Shown piece by piece: positions 56,758-64,000 of a stretch of DNA of 64,000 nucleotides. The position numbers and the translations under genes were made by a program. The stretch is from Enterobacterales bacterium (GTDB lineage Bacteria; Pseudomonadota; Gammaproteobacteria; Enterobacterales; Enterobacteriaceae), in NCBI GenBank assembly GCA_015654925.1, contig JAATFX010000020.1:166266-230265 (forward strand), written 5' to 3'. The first letter of the stretch is position 1, and each line of letters starts with the position of its first letter. The notes under the pieces are model-generated. The model was given only the letters and a program-made list of their open reading frames with translations. It searched no databases and had not been told where the DNA came from.

Positions 56758-58395
56758 TTAATGTTTGATTATGTAAAGATCCTTCACATAGACATTATCC
56801 AACGGGTCTTTGCCGGTATAACCGCCAACATAAGGTTTTACCAGACGGGCGTTAACATAGTAATACACCGGCACGATAGCGGAATCTTTATCTAATTGTT
56901 GTTCAGCTTGCTGATACAAGCCGGTGCGCGCCTCTTCCGATGTGGCATCGACCGCGTCGGCAATCAGCTTGTCAAATGCAGGGTTGGAGTAATGGGCGGT
57001 ATTGCTGGAACCATTGGTCAGCATAATATTCAGGAAAGTGGTCGGTTCGTTATAATCCGCACACCAGCCGGCACGGGCAACATCATACGTTCCCTGATGA
57101 CGGGTATCCAGGAAGGTTTTCCATTCCTGGTTCTCCAGCTTCACATTCACGCCCAGGTTCTTTTTCCAAATAGACGCAACGGCAATCGCCAGCTTTTTGT
57201 GCAGATCGGACGTATTATAGAGTAAATCAAAGGTCAGCGGCTTATCTTTGGTATAGCCCGCTTGCTCAAGCAGCTTGCGCGCTTCTTCATTACGTTTGTC
57301 CTGGCTCCAGCCAAACCATTCCGGCGGCGTTAATTTGGCGCCGTCGATATAAGGCGGGGTAAAACCAAAAGCAGGCAGGTCGCCCTGGGCCTTGACTTTA
57401 TTGACGATAATATCGCGGTCCAGACCCAATTTCAGCGCGGTGCGCACGCGCACGTCATTAAACGGCGCTTTTTGGTTATTAATTTCATAATAATAAGTAC
57501 ATAGATAAGGATCGACATGCACTTCTTTTGGGATTTCGCGTTTAAGTTTTTGGAATAGCTCAATGGGCAGGTTGTTATAGGTCATATCCGTTTCGCCGGC
57601 GCGATAGCGGTTTACGTCGGTGACTTCGGAAGAAATAGGCAGATAGGTAACCTGATTAATTACCGTTTTTGCATTGTTCCAATACAGCGGGTTACGTTCC
57701 AGCACTATGCGTTCATTAACAACCCAATCTTTAAGTTTAAAGGCGCCGTTGCCCACCCAATTAGCCGGCTGGGTCCATTTTTCACCGAATTTTTCCACGA
57801 TTTTCTGCGGCACCGGCGACATGGACGGGTGGCTCAGCAGTTTAGGAAAATAAGGAACCGCCTGGCTCAGGGTGACTTCGAAGGTATTGGCGTCAATGGC
57901 TTTGACACCCAGCGTATCGGGTTTCATCTTGCCGGCGATGATTTCATCGATATTGGCAATATGGGCATACTGCGGATAACTTTCATAGGGGGATGCGGTC
58001 TGCGGATCGGCCAGCCGCTGCCAGCTATAGACAAAATCCTGGGCCGTAACCGGGTCGCCATTGGACCATTTGGCATCTTTGCGCAAATGGAAAATCCAGA
58101 CTTTCGAATCTTTTGTTTCCCAACTTTCTGCAACACCCGGCTGGGTATGGCCATTAAGATCGTTAATGGTTAGCCCTTCCAGCACATCGCGGTTCACGTT
58201 GCTTTCCGGCACCCCTTCTATTTTATGGGGGTCCAATGATTGGAGTTCGGCGCCGTTGCCACGCACCAATTCCTGTTTATCATTAAGCTGAACGCCCGCC
58301 GGAACGTCGGCGGCGAAGGAAGTCCCTACCGACACCGCTCCCAGCGCGGCGACAACGCCCGCTGCAAGCAGAGTCTTTTTCGTGATGTTGGTCAT
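56758..58395 (-). CDS. oppA: Periplasmic oligopeptide-binding protein OppA
   Basis: A 545-residue periplasmic binding protein for di- to pentapeptides. The signal peptide (LLAAGVVAALGAVSV core) ends GTSFA-ADVP. The SBP family 5 signature AESWETKDSKVWIFHLRKDAKWSNGDPVTAQDFVYSW is present, followed by NNAKTVINQVTYLPI. ACTGGAGTGCATTAATA-ATG defines the start. First gene of oppABCDF. Confidence 0.97.
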   Translation of the reverse strand: MTNITKKTLLAAGVVAALGAVSVGTSFAADVPAGVQLNDKQELVRGNGAELQSLDPHKIEGVPESNVNRDVLEGLTINDLNGHTQPGVAESWETKDSKVWIFHLRKDAKWSNGDPVTAQDFVYSWQRLADPQTASPYESYPQYAHIANIDEIIAGKMKPDTLGVKAIDANTFEVTLSQAVPYFPKLLSHPSMSPVPQKIVEKFGEKWTQPANWVGNGAFKLKDWVVNERIVLERNPLYWNNAKTVINQVTYLPISSEVTDVNRYRAGETDMTYNNLPIELFQKLKREIPKEVHVDPYLCTYYYEINNQKAPFNDVRVRTALKLGLDRDIIVNKVKAQGDLPAFGFTPPYIDGAKLTPPEWFGWSQDKRNEEARKLLEQAGYTKDKPLTFDLLYNTSDLHKKLAIAVASIWKKNLGVNVKLENQEWKTFLDTRHQGTYDVARAGWCADYNEPTTFLNIMLTNGSSNTAHYSNPAFDKLIADAVDATSEEARTGLYQQAEQQLDKDSAIVPVYYYVNARLVKPYVGGYTGKDPLDNVYVKDLYIIKH

Positions 58396-59683
58396 TATTA
58401 ATGCACTCCAGTTTTTTTATTATTGCAGGGCAGCGTCAAGCGGCCCGCAGGTTCCCGATCAACGGGTATGACAACTCCCCTACCAATTGCGGTGAACGAA
58501 ACCGCAAGGTAAAGGAGCGATATTCTTTATTTTCGGTATCTATATAGAAAATATAGATAAGAAACATGGGAAACACGCCGTCCAGGATCGACAGAAATGT
58601 TAATAGGGCGGGCCGCCGGCCCTGACAGAAGTTATTTACCATAATAATGAAATCAAGGAATATCGGCCTTACAAGAAAAATAGTTCGTAATTAATAATTT
58701 GTTACACTAAAACACATAAGGTCAATATATCACCTGTAAAGAGGATAAATCCCTAATGATGCATGATTAAACACTAATAACATCTGTGTTGCATCGTGAC
58801 AAGAGCCTTTGCAGAATAGAATTGAAAAAAATTCGGACCATTTTTCACATCGCTTATATCTCCATGAATAAATTAACTATTTATCGAGGTTTTCACTTGA
58901 ATGTCGCGGCCAAAAGCGCTTGAACAGTTAATAAACCGCTGACGCATAATGGTGCGGTTTGTCCCAGGCAGTGCAGGTTTTGCCACATAATAATGCTTGC
59001 GCGCGGGCAGACGCCTGCGGGGCGGGAATCTGGCCGGTTTGGTTCCCCCTTTTCTACCGGCGCCGCTGAGGATCGCCAAGCCTGGCGCCTCCTTTCAGCC
59101 GTTTGTCTCGGGTCCGTCGGGACCCTGGGCCGGCGGATAATAATTTATCCCATCCGGCATCGCGGCGCCGCCGTTAAATGGCGTTATTTTGTCCATATGG
59201 GCAACCCGGATTATTCGCATTGTGCGGCGCGGGAATAACCCGTAACATAGTTTCAAGGTAAAATATTTGTTTAGTCCCGCAGTTTAAATGTTAATAAATT
59301 GTTTTTTGATTTATTCCGACATTTCATCGGTTAACGTAATAACGGACAATTTGTAACGTTTACGCCAAATCATGCTAGCTGAATGGAGTCAGCATCCACA
59401 ATTTGTGATGCATATCACATATAACTACTACAATACACTTTAAGATTTCTGTAATTAGTTAGCTTGGCTCCAGTTTAAGACGATATTTTTCACCAAATTT
59501 TTTGTTGCGGTAAATGCTTGAAGAAACTCGTTAAGTAAAAAGCCTTTTGTGCCTATGCATATAGCCCATTGGGCAGATAGACTACTCAGTATAGAATAGG
59601 TCTTATACTCCTATGTGAGCAGGTTTTTTACTTAAAGAGTTTAACAATTTAACCCAAAATTTAACATTAATTAGGAGAGCATT
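58396..59683. other. 1.29-kb divergent intergenic region between oppA and adhE
   Basis: Three parts are visible: an A/T-rich oppA leader (58396-58870), a GC-rich block (about 58870-59245), and an A/T-rich adhE control and leader region. The short open frames in the GC block resemble no family I know. E. coli has ychE (MarC family) here; no MarC-like membrane protein is readable in any frame. GGGTCC..GGACCC near 59110 is a short hairpin. Confidence 0.5.
59404..59419. promoter_or_regulatory. Perfect CRP-type palindrome upstream of adhE
   Basis: TGTGATGCATATCACA is a complete 16-bp dyad matching TGTGA-N6-TCACA in both halves. It lies 265 nt upstream of the adhE start. TACAAT (59429-59434) just downstream may be a -10, so the site could act on that promoter. 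Confidence 0.75.
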
Positions 59684-62401
59684 ATGGCTGTTACTAATGT
59701 CGCTGAACTTAACACTTTGGTAGAACGCGTAAAGAAAGCGCAGCGCGAATATGCCAATTTTACCCAGGAGCAGGTGGATAAGATTTTCCGCGCTGCGGCC
59801 CTGGCAGCGGCCGATGCACGCATCCCCTTGGCCAAAATGGCCGTCGCTGAATCCGGCATGGGTATTGTGGAAGACAAAGTGATTAAAAACCATTTTGCTT
59901 CCGAATATATCTATAACGCCTATAAAGATGAAAAAACCTGCGGCATCCTGGCGCAGGACGATACCTTCGGCACCATCACCATCGCCGAACCCATCGGCAT
60001 TATCTGCGGTATCGTGCCGACGACCAACCCGACCTCAACGGCGATTTTCAAGGCGCTAATCTGCCTGAAAACCCGTAACGGCATTATTTTTTCCCCGCAC
60101 CCGCGCGCCAAGAACGCCACTAACCGTGCGGCGGAAATCGTGCTCAAAGCCGCCGTCGCCGCCGGTGCGCCGAAAGATATTATCGGCTGGATCGACGAGC
60201 CCACCGTAGAATTATCCAACCAACTGATGCACCACCCGCTGGTTAACTTGATCCTCGCCACCGGCGGACCGGGCATGGTTAAAGCAGCGTATAGCTCCGG
60301 TAAACCGGCGATCGGCGTCGGCGCGGGCAACACCCCGGTAGTAGTGGATGAAACCGCTGATATCAAACGCGTGGTGGCGTCCATCCTGATGTCCAAAACC
60401 TTCGATAACGGCGTAATCTGCGCGTCCGAACAGTCGGTTATCGTGGTTGACGAAATATATGACGCGGTACGTGAACGCTTCTCCAGCCATGGCGGTTATA
60501 TGCTGCAAGGCGATGAGTTGAAAGCGGTCCAGGGAATTATCCTGAAAAACGGCGCGCTCAATGCCGGTATCGTTGGCCAGCCCGCGGCGAAAATTGCCGA
60601 AATGGCCGGCATCAAAGTGCCTGGCAATACCAAAGTGCTGATTGGTGAAGTGACCGTGGTTGACGAGTCCGAACCTTTCGCCCATGAAAAACTGTCCCCG
60701 ATGCTGGCCATGTATCGCGCCAAGAACTTTGAAGACGCGGTCATCAAAGCGGAAAAACTGGTGGAAATGGGCGGCATCGGCCACACCTCCTGCCTGTATA
60801 CCGACCAGGATAACCAGCCGGAACGCGTGAATTTCTTCGGCGACAAAATGAAGACCGCGCGTATTTTGATCAATACCCCGGCATCGCAAGGCGGTATCGG
60901 CGACTTGTATAACTTCAAGCTGGCGCCTTCCCTGACGCTGGGTTGTGGTTCATGGGGCGGTAACTCGATTTCCGAGAACGTCGGGGTCAAGCATCTGATC
61001 AATAAAAAAACCGTGGCCAAGCGAGCTGAAAATATGATGTGGCATAAGCTTCCCAAATCCATCTATTTCCGTCGTGGTTCATTGCCGATCGCTTTGGACG
61101 AAGTGGCTAGCGACGGTGCCAAACGCGCCTTTATCGTGACTGACCGCTACTTGTTCAACAACGGGTACGCCGACCAGATCACTTCCGTACTGAAAAACCA
61201 CGGCATCGAGACCGAAGTGTTCTTTGAAGTGGAAGCCGATCCGACCCTGACCATTGTTCGAAAAGGTGCGGAACAAATGATGTCGTTTAAACCCGACGTG
61301 ATTATCGCGCTGGGCGGTGGTTCCCCGATGGATGCCGCCAAGATCATGTGGGTAATGTACGAACATCCGGGCACCCCGTTCGAAGAACTGGCCCTGCGCT
61401 TTATGGATATCCGCAAACGTATTTATAAATTCCCGAAAATGGGCGTTAAAGCCAAGCTGATCGCGGTAACCACAACCTCAGGTACCGGTTCGGAAGTCAC
61501 GCCGTTCGCCGTGGTGACCGACGACGCCACAGGCCAGAAATATCCGCTGGCGGATTACGCGCTGGTGCCGGATATGGCGATTGTCGATGCCAACCTGGTC
61601 ATGAACATGCCTAAATCCCTGTGCGCCTTCGGCGGCCTGGATGCGGTGACGCATGCCCTGGAAGCTTATGTGTCGATCATGGCCACGGAGTTTACCGACG
61701 GCCAGGCGTTGCAGGCGATTAAGTTGCTTAAAGAGTTCCTGCCCGCCAGCTATCATGAAGGCAGCAAGAACCCGGTAGCCCGCGAACGCGTACATAATGC
61801 CGCCACCATCGCCGGCATCGCGTTTGCCAACGCCTTCCTGGGTGTATGCCACTCCATGGCCCATAAATTGGGTTCGGAGTTCCATATCCCCCACGGCCTG
61901 GCCAATGCCATGTTGATTTCCAACGTGATCCGCTACAATGCCAATGATAACCCGACCAAACAGGCGGCGTTCAGCCAGTATGACCGTCCGCAGGCGCGTC
62001 GTCGTTATGCCGAAGTGGCCGATCATCTGGGACTGAGCAAACCGGGCGACCGCACCGCGCAGAAGATCGAGAACCTGCTGGCCTGGTTGGACGAAATCAA
62101 AGCCGATTTGGGTATTCCGACGTCTATCCGTGAAGCCGGGGTGCTGGAAGCCGATTTCCTCGCCAAGGTGGATAAACTGTCCGAAGATGCCTTTGATGAC
62201 CAATGTACCGGCGCCAACCCGCGATATCCGCTGATTGCCGAATTGAAACAGATTCTGCTGGATACGTATTATGGCCGCAAATTTGTCGAACCCTTCGAGA
62301 ATGCAGTAGCGGCGTCGGTTGCCCCGGCTCCGGTCGGTAATATCAAGGCGACCCTGCAGGAAGCGAAAGCCGAGAAAAAAGGCAAGAAAGTCACCATCTG
62401 A
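59684..62401 (+). CDS. adhE: Bifunctional acetaldehyde-CoA / alcohol dehydrogenase
   Basis: A 905-residue fusion reducing acetyl-CoA to ethanol with two NADH during fermentation. The N-terminal aldehyde dehydrogenase (about 1-440) has the acyl-enzyme Cys in DNGVICASEQS and HPRAKNATN. The C-terminal iron-dependent alcohol dehydrogenase (about 450-870) has GGGSPMDAAK, GGLDAVTHALEAY and CHSMAHKLGSEFHIPHGLANA with Fe-binding His residues. AdhE polymerises into spirosomes. The tail after about residue 870 is an Ala/Lys-rich extension, about 14 residues longer overall than E. coli AdhE (891). AGGAGAGCATT-ATG is a strong RBS. Confidence 0.98.
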   Translation: MAVTNVAELNTLVERVKKAQREYANFTQEQVDKIFRAAALAAADARIPLAKMAVAESGMGIVEDKVIKNHFASEYIYNAYKDEKTCGILAQDDTFGTITIAEPIGIICGIVPTTNPTSTAIFKALICLKTRNGIIFSPHPRAKNATNRAAEIVLKAAVAAGAPKDIIGWIDEPTVELSNQLMHHPLVNLILATGGPGMVKAAYSSGKPAIGVGAGNTPVVVDETADIKRVVASILMSKTFDNGVICASEQSVIVVDEIYDAVRERFSSHGGYMLQGDELKAVQGIILKNGALNAGIVGQPAAKIAEMAGIKVPGNTKVLIGEVTVVDESEPFAHEKLSPMLAMYRAKNFEDAVIKAEKLVEMGGIGHTSCLYTDQDNQPERVNFFGDKMKTARILINTPASQGGIGDLYNFKLAPSLTLGCGSWGGNSISENVGVKHLINKKTVAKRAENMMWHKLPKSIYFRRGSLPIALDEVASDGAKRAFIVTDRYLFNNGYADQITSVLKNHGIETEVFFEVEADPTLTIVRKGAEQMMSFKPDVIIALGGGSPMDAAKIMWVMYEHPGTPFEELALRFMDIRKRIYKFPKMGVKAKLIAVTTTSGTGSEVTPFAVVTDDATGQKYPLADYALVPDMAIVDANLVMNMPKSLCAFGGLDAVTHALEAYVSIMATEFTDGQALQAIKLLKEFLPASYHEGSKNPVARERVHNAATIAGIAFANAFLGVCHSMAHKLGSEFHIPHGLANAMLISNVIRYNANDNPTKQAAFSQYDRPQARRRYAEVADHLGLSKPGDRTAQKIENLLAWLDEIKADLGIPTSIREAGVLEADFLAKVDKLSEDAFDDQCTGANPRYPLIAELKQILLDTYYGRKFVEPFENAVAASVAPAPVGNIKATLQEAKAEKKGKKVTI

Positions 62402-62444
62402 TAACGTTGGTTGCGAAACAGGGCGCTGCCCTGTTCTGGAATAA

Positions 62445-62495
62445 CCTTCCCCGCCGCGGCGGGGAAGGCTTAAAAAGCCCCGCTAGGGGCTTTTT
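62445..62495 (+). terminator. Two consecutive hairpins, adhE terminator
   Basis: First, a 24-nt perfect palindrome (62445-62468, CCTTCCCCGCCG and its complement). Then AAAAAGCCCC-GCTA-GGGGCTTTTT (62472-62495), a classic intrinsic terminator usable in both directions. Confidence 0.92.
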
Positions 62496-62744
62496 GCATT
62501 TTACCGCCATAAGGGGCCCGGGAAGTAGATTCCGGGGCGTGCAGCGCTGCAGAGGCGGTTTTAGGCATGGCCGCTCAGGGGCTGGTAAAGCCCCGGTAAG
62601 CGTTTAGCGCTCAAGACAGGTACCAAATAGGTGCCGGGGCCGGCAATGCGGTGATAAGCCGCGTATGCGGGCATGAACGCTATTAGGGCCCGGGTTGCGC
62701 GGCGCGGCGCAAGAAATTCTTCCGTGGGGAAAGCGCAGTGGGTT
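62496..62744. other. GC-rich gap between adhE and tdk 3' ends
   Basis: About 250 nt between the convergent genes after the adhE terminator. No gene or clear structure is recognised. The bidirectional hairpin at 62472-62495 could also stop tdk transcripts. Confidence 0.4.
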
Positions 62745-63365
62745 TTAGTTGGCCGGCGACAGGCGGATGTATCCCGGCACGGGGGTGTCCTGTTCCAGGG
62801 CCTGTTTGTAATGTTTGCGGCATACCGAGACATAGCGGTCGTCGCCGCCGATAACGACCTGCTGGCCGTCATGCAGGGGTTTGCCCGCCTCATCCAGGCG
62901 CAATACCCGATTGGCTTTGCGCCCGCAGTAGCAGATGGTTTTAAGCTCAACCAACTTATCCGCCCAGGCCAGAAGGTAATGGCTGCCGGGGAATAACTCG
63001 CCGCGAAAATCCGTTCTTAATCCATAACACAATACCGGAATATCCAAACGGTCCACCACATCCGCCAGCCCGTCCACTTGTTCACGGGTTAAAAACTGGC
63101 TTTCATCCACTAACACGCAATGCAGGGTTTGCTGCTGATGCTCATGGGCGATGGCGGCCAGTAAGTCGGTATCCGGGCCGAATAGCCGCGCCGGCGAGGA
63201 AAGTCCGATGCGGGACCGGATCTGGCCGCGGGCGAAACGATTATCTATTTCAGCGGTAAATACCAGGGTCCGCATGCCGCGTTCCTGATAATTATACGAA
63301 GATTGGAGTAGCGCGGTGGATTTACCCGCATTCATTGCAGAATAATAAAAATATAGTTGAGCCAT
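62745..63365 (-). CDS. tdk: Thymidine kinase
   Basis: A 206-residue type II thymidine kinase salvaging thymidine with ATP. The P-loop SAMNAGKST (9-17), the VLVDESQFL Walker B and catalytic Glu, and the Zn lasso cysteines (CYCGRK and VCRKH) are present. The neighbours adhE and hns match E. coli order. Confidence 0.97.
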   Translation of the reverse strand: MAQLYFYYSAMNAGKSTALLQSSYNYQERGMRTLVFTAEIDNRFARGQIRSRIGLSSPARLFGPDTDLLAAIAHEHQQQTLHCVLVDESQFLTREQVDGLADVVDRLDIPVLCYGLRTDFRGELFPGSHYLLAWADKLVELKTICYCGRKANRVLRLDEAGKPLHDGQQVVIGGDDRYVSVCRKHYKQALEQDTPVPGYIRLSPAN

Positions 63366-63943
63366 CAGCCCGTCACTCCGGCAAAAGCCATCGACATAAT
63401 AAATATGACCATAAGTGTATCATATTCTTTAACACCTAGGCCCCGATTCCTATCGGGCGGATTCAAGGCCCGGCCTGTCCCAGCCGCTCCGCGGGCCGGC
63501 TAATAACGCCGCCCTGGGGCCGAATAAAAACACACTAAATTTAACACAGTAATTTTACTGAATCATTTCTATGCCTGTTTACCATTCACCCGCTAGCCAT
63601 TTGTTGTCCAGTAAGGCATCCGGTCCATTGGGCATACCGCCATTAGCCGCCCTGCTTTAATCATGATGTTATAAACCCGGAATTTTCATCGGATATAAAC
63701 ATGGCTTATAATGAAACGCTATGTGCAATATGTGCGCCCAAAAGCATGCGGCGTGAAAAATGCAACAAAGCGAATCAATTTGTCATTACCCTGCGCCTCC
63801 CTTATATTTACCGCCGCGGGAGTGACGGGGGTTTAAAAAAAAAGATTATTTTTCACCTAACTTACAAACTAGCTATTGCAGAAAAGAAACTACCGCTCTA
63901 TTATTACCCCGACGCCCCATTTATATTATTCGAGATTAGGACA
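63366..63943. other. 578-nt region between tdk and hns
   Basis: Divergent control region. The left half is GC-mixed; the right half toward hns is A/T-rich with A tracts (for example A9 at 63835-63843), as expected for the autoregulated hns promoter, where H-NS prefers curved DNA. No gene is called. Confidence 0.5.
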
Positions 63944-64000
63944 ATGAGCGAAGCACTTAAAATTCTTAACAACATCCGAACTCTGCGTGCGCAAGCTAGA
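63944..64000 (+). CDS. hns: Nucleoid protein H-NS, N-terminal start (partial)
   Basis: The window ends after 19 codons, MSEALKILNNIRTLRAQAR, identical to the start of E. coli H-NS. AGATTAGGACA-ATG gives an RBS. H-NS silences A/T-rich, often horizontally acquired, DNA. The dimerisation and DNA-binding parts lie outside the window. Confidence 0.95.
   Translation, partial: MSEALKILNNIRTLRAQAR

Noticed and set aside
58873..59238. Possible ychE (MarC) remnant in the oppA-adhE gap
   Set aside because: None of the frames I translated shows hydrophobic helices or MarC motifs; left as unexplained DNA.
63701..63943. Reading frame of 81 codons upstream of and in frame with hns
   Set aside because: It would add an N-terminal extension unknown in H-NS; the region is the A/T-rich hns promoter and the ATG at 63944 has its own RBS. 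Treated as chance.

Overview
The window is a GC-rich stretch of enterobacterial chromosome. Nearly every gene has a recognisable E. coli counterpart, and long blocks keep E. coli gene order (rnb / osmB-yciH-pyrF-lapB-lapA / pgpB-ribA / acnA-cysB-topA-yciN-sohB-yciK-btuR-rluB-yciO-rnm-trp / ompW-yciC-yciB-yciA-tonB-yciI / yciY-cls-yciU-oppFDCBA / adhE-tdk-hns). Separate trpG and trpD genes (fused in E. coli), a KdgR-type operator at kdgT and a plant-sugar type accessory operon point to Enterobacterales outside the Escherichia/Salmonella group, such as the Pectobacteriaceae/Sodalis/Yersinia side. That placement is an inference; species is not assigned. I saw no insertion sequence, phage, tRNA, rRNA or CRISPR array.

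Layout. 1-0.6 kb: 3' end of an FdhF/YdeP-type molybdopterin oxidoreductase. 0.75-2.7 kb: rnb. 2.8-4.9 kb: two sugar genes, kdgT with a readable KdgR/CRP-controlled promoter and a solitary araD, both on the minus strand. 5.1-8.1 kb: osmB, then the lapA-lapB and pyrF-yciH genes. 8.4-18.5 kb: the main accessory region. A SorC-type regulator (+) faces a nine-frame minus-strand cluster whose transcription order is ribose-type binding protein, DUF2291 lipoprotein, ATPase, permease, split transketolase (N then C half), FGGY kinase and L-fucose-isomerase-family enzyme. This gene set corresponds to uptake, isomerisation, phosphorylation and transketolase cleavage of a pentose. Branched D-apiose is the best candidate substrate.

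18.7-37 kb: housekeeping genes, with a Cro/C1-type regulator and the serine catabolic pair sdaC-sdaB placed between ribA and acnA. 37.0-43.8 kb: complete trp operon with TrpR operator, 16-residue leader peptide with tandem Trp codons, attenuator, trpE, trpG, trpD, trpC(F), trpB and trpA. 43.9-50.6 kb: small envelope and stress genes (BON lipoprotein, ompW, CxxCxxCC protein, yciCBA, tonB, yciI, kbp, a YjbE-like protein, yciY). 50.7-58.4 kb: cls, yciU and the opp oligopeptide permease operon, in which OppD has Asn in place of the Walker B Asp. 59.7-64 kb: adhE with a perfect CRP-type palindrome upstream, tdk and the first 19 codons of hns.

How it fits together. Several parts suggest use of plant cell-wall sugars: a KDG permease under a KdgR-like site, AraD, and a likely apiose operon (apiose being a pectin rhamnogalacturonan II sugar). 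The rest is core metabolism, envelope biogenesis and nutrient uptake. The accessory operon is the part most worth following up.
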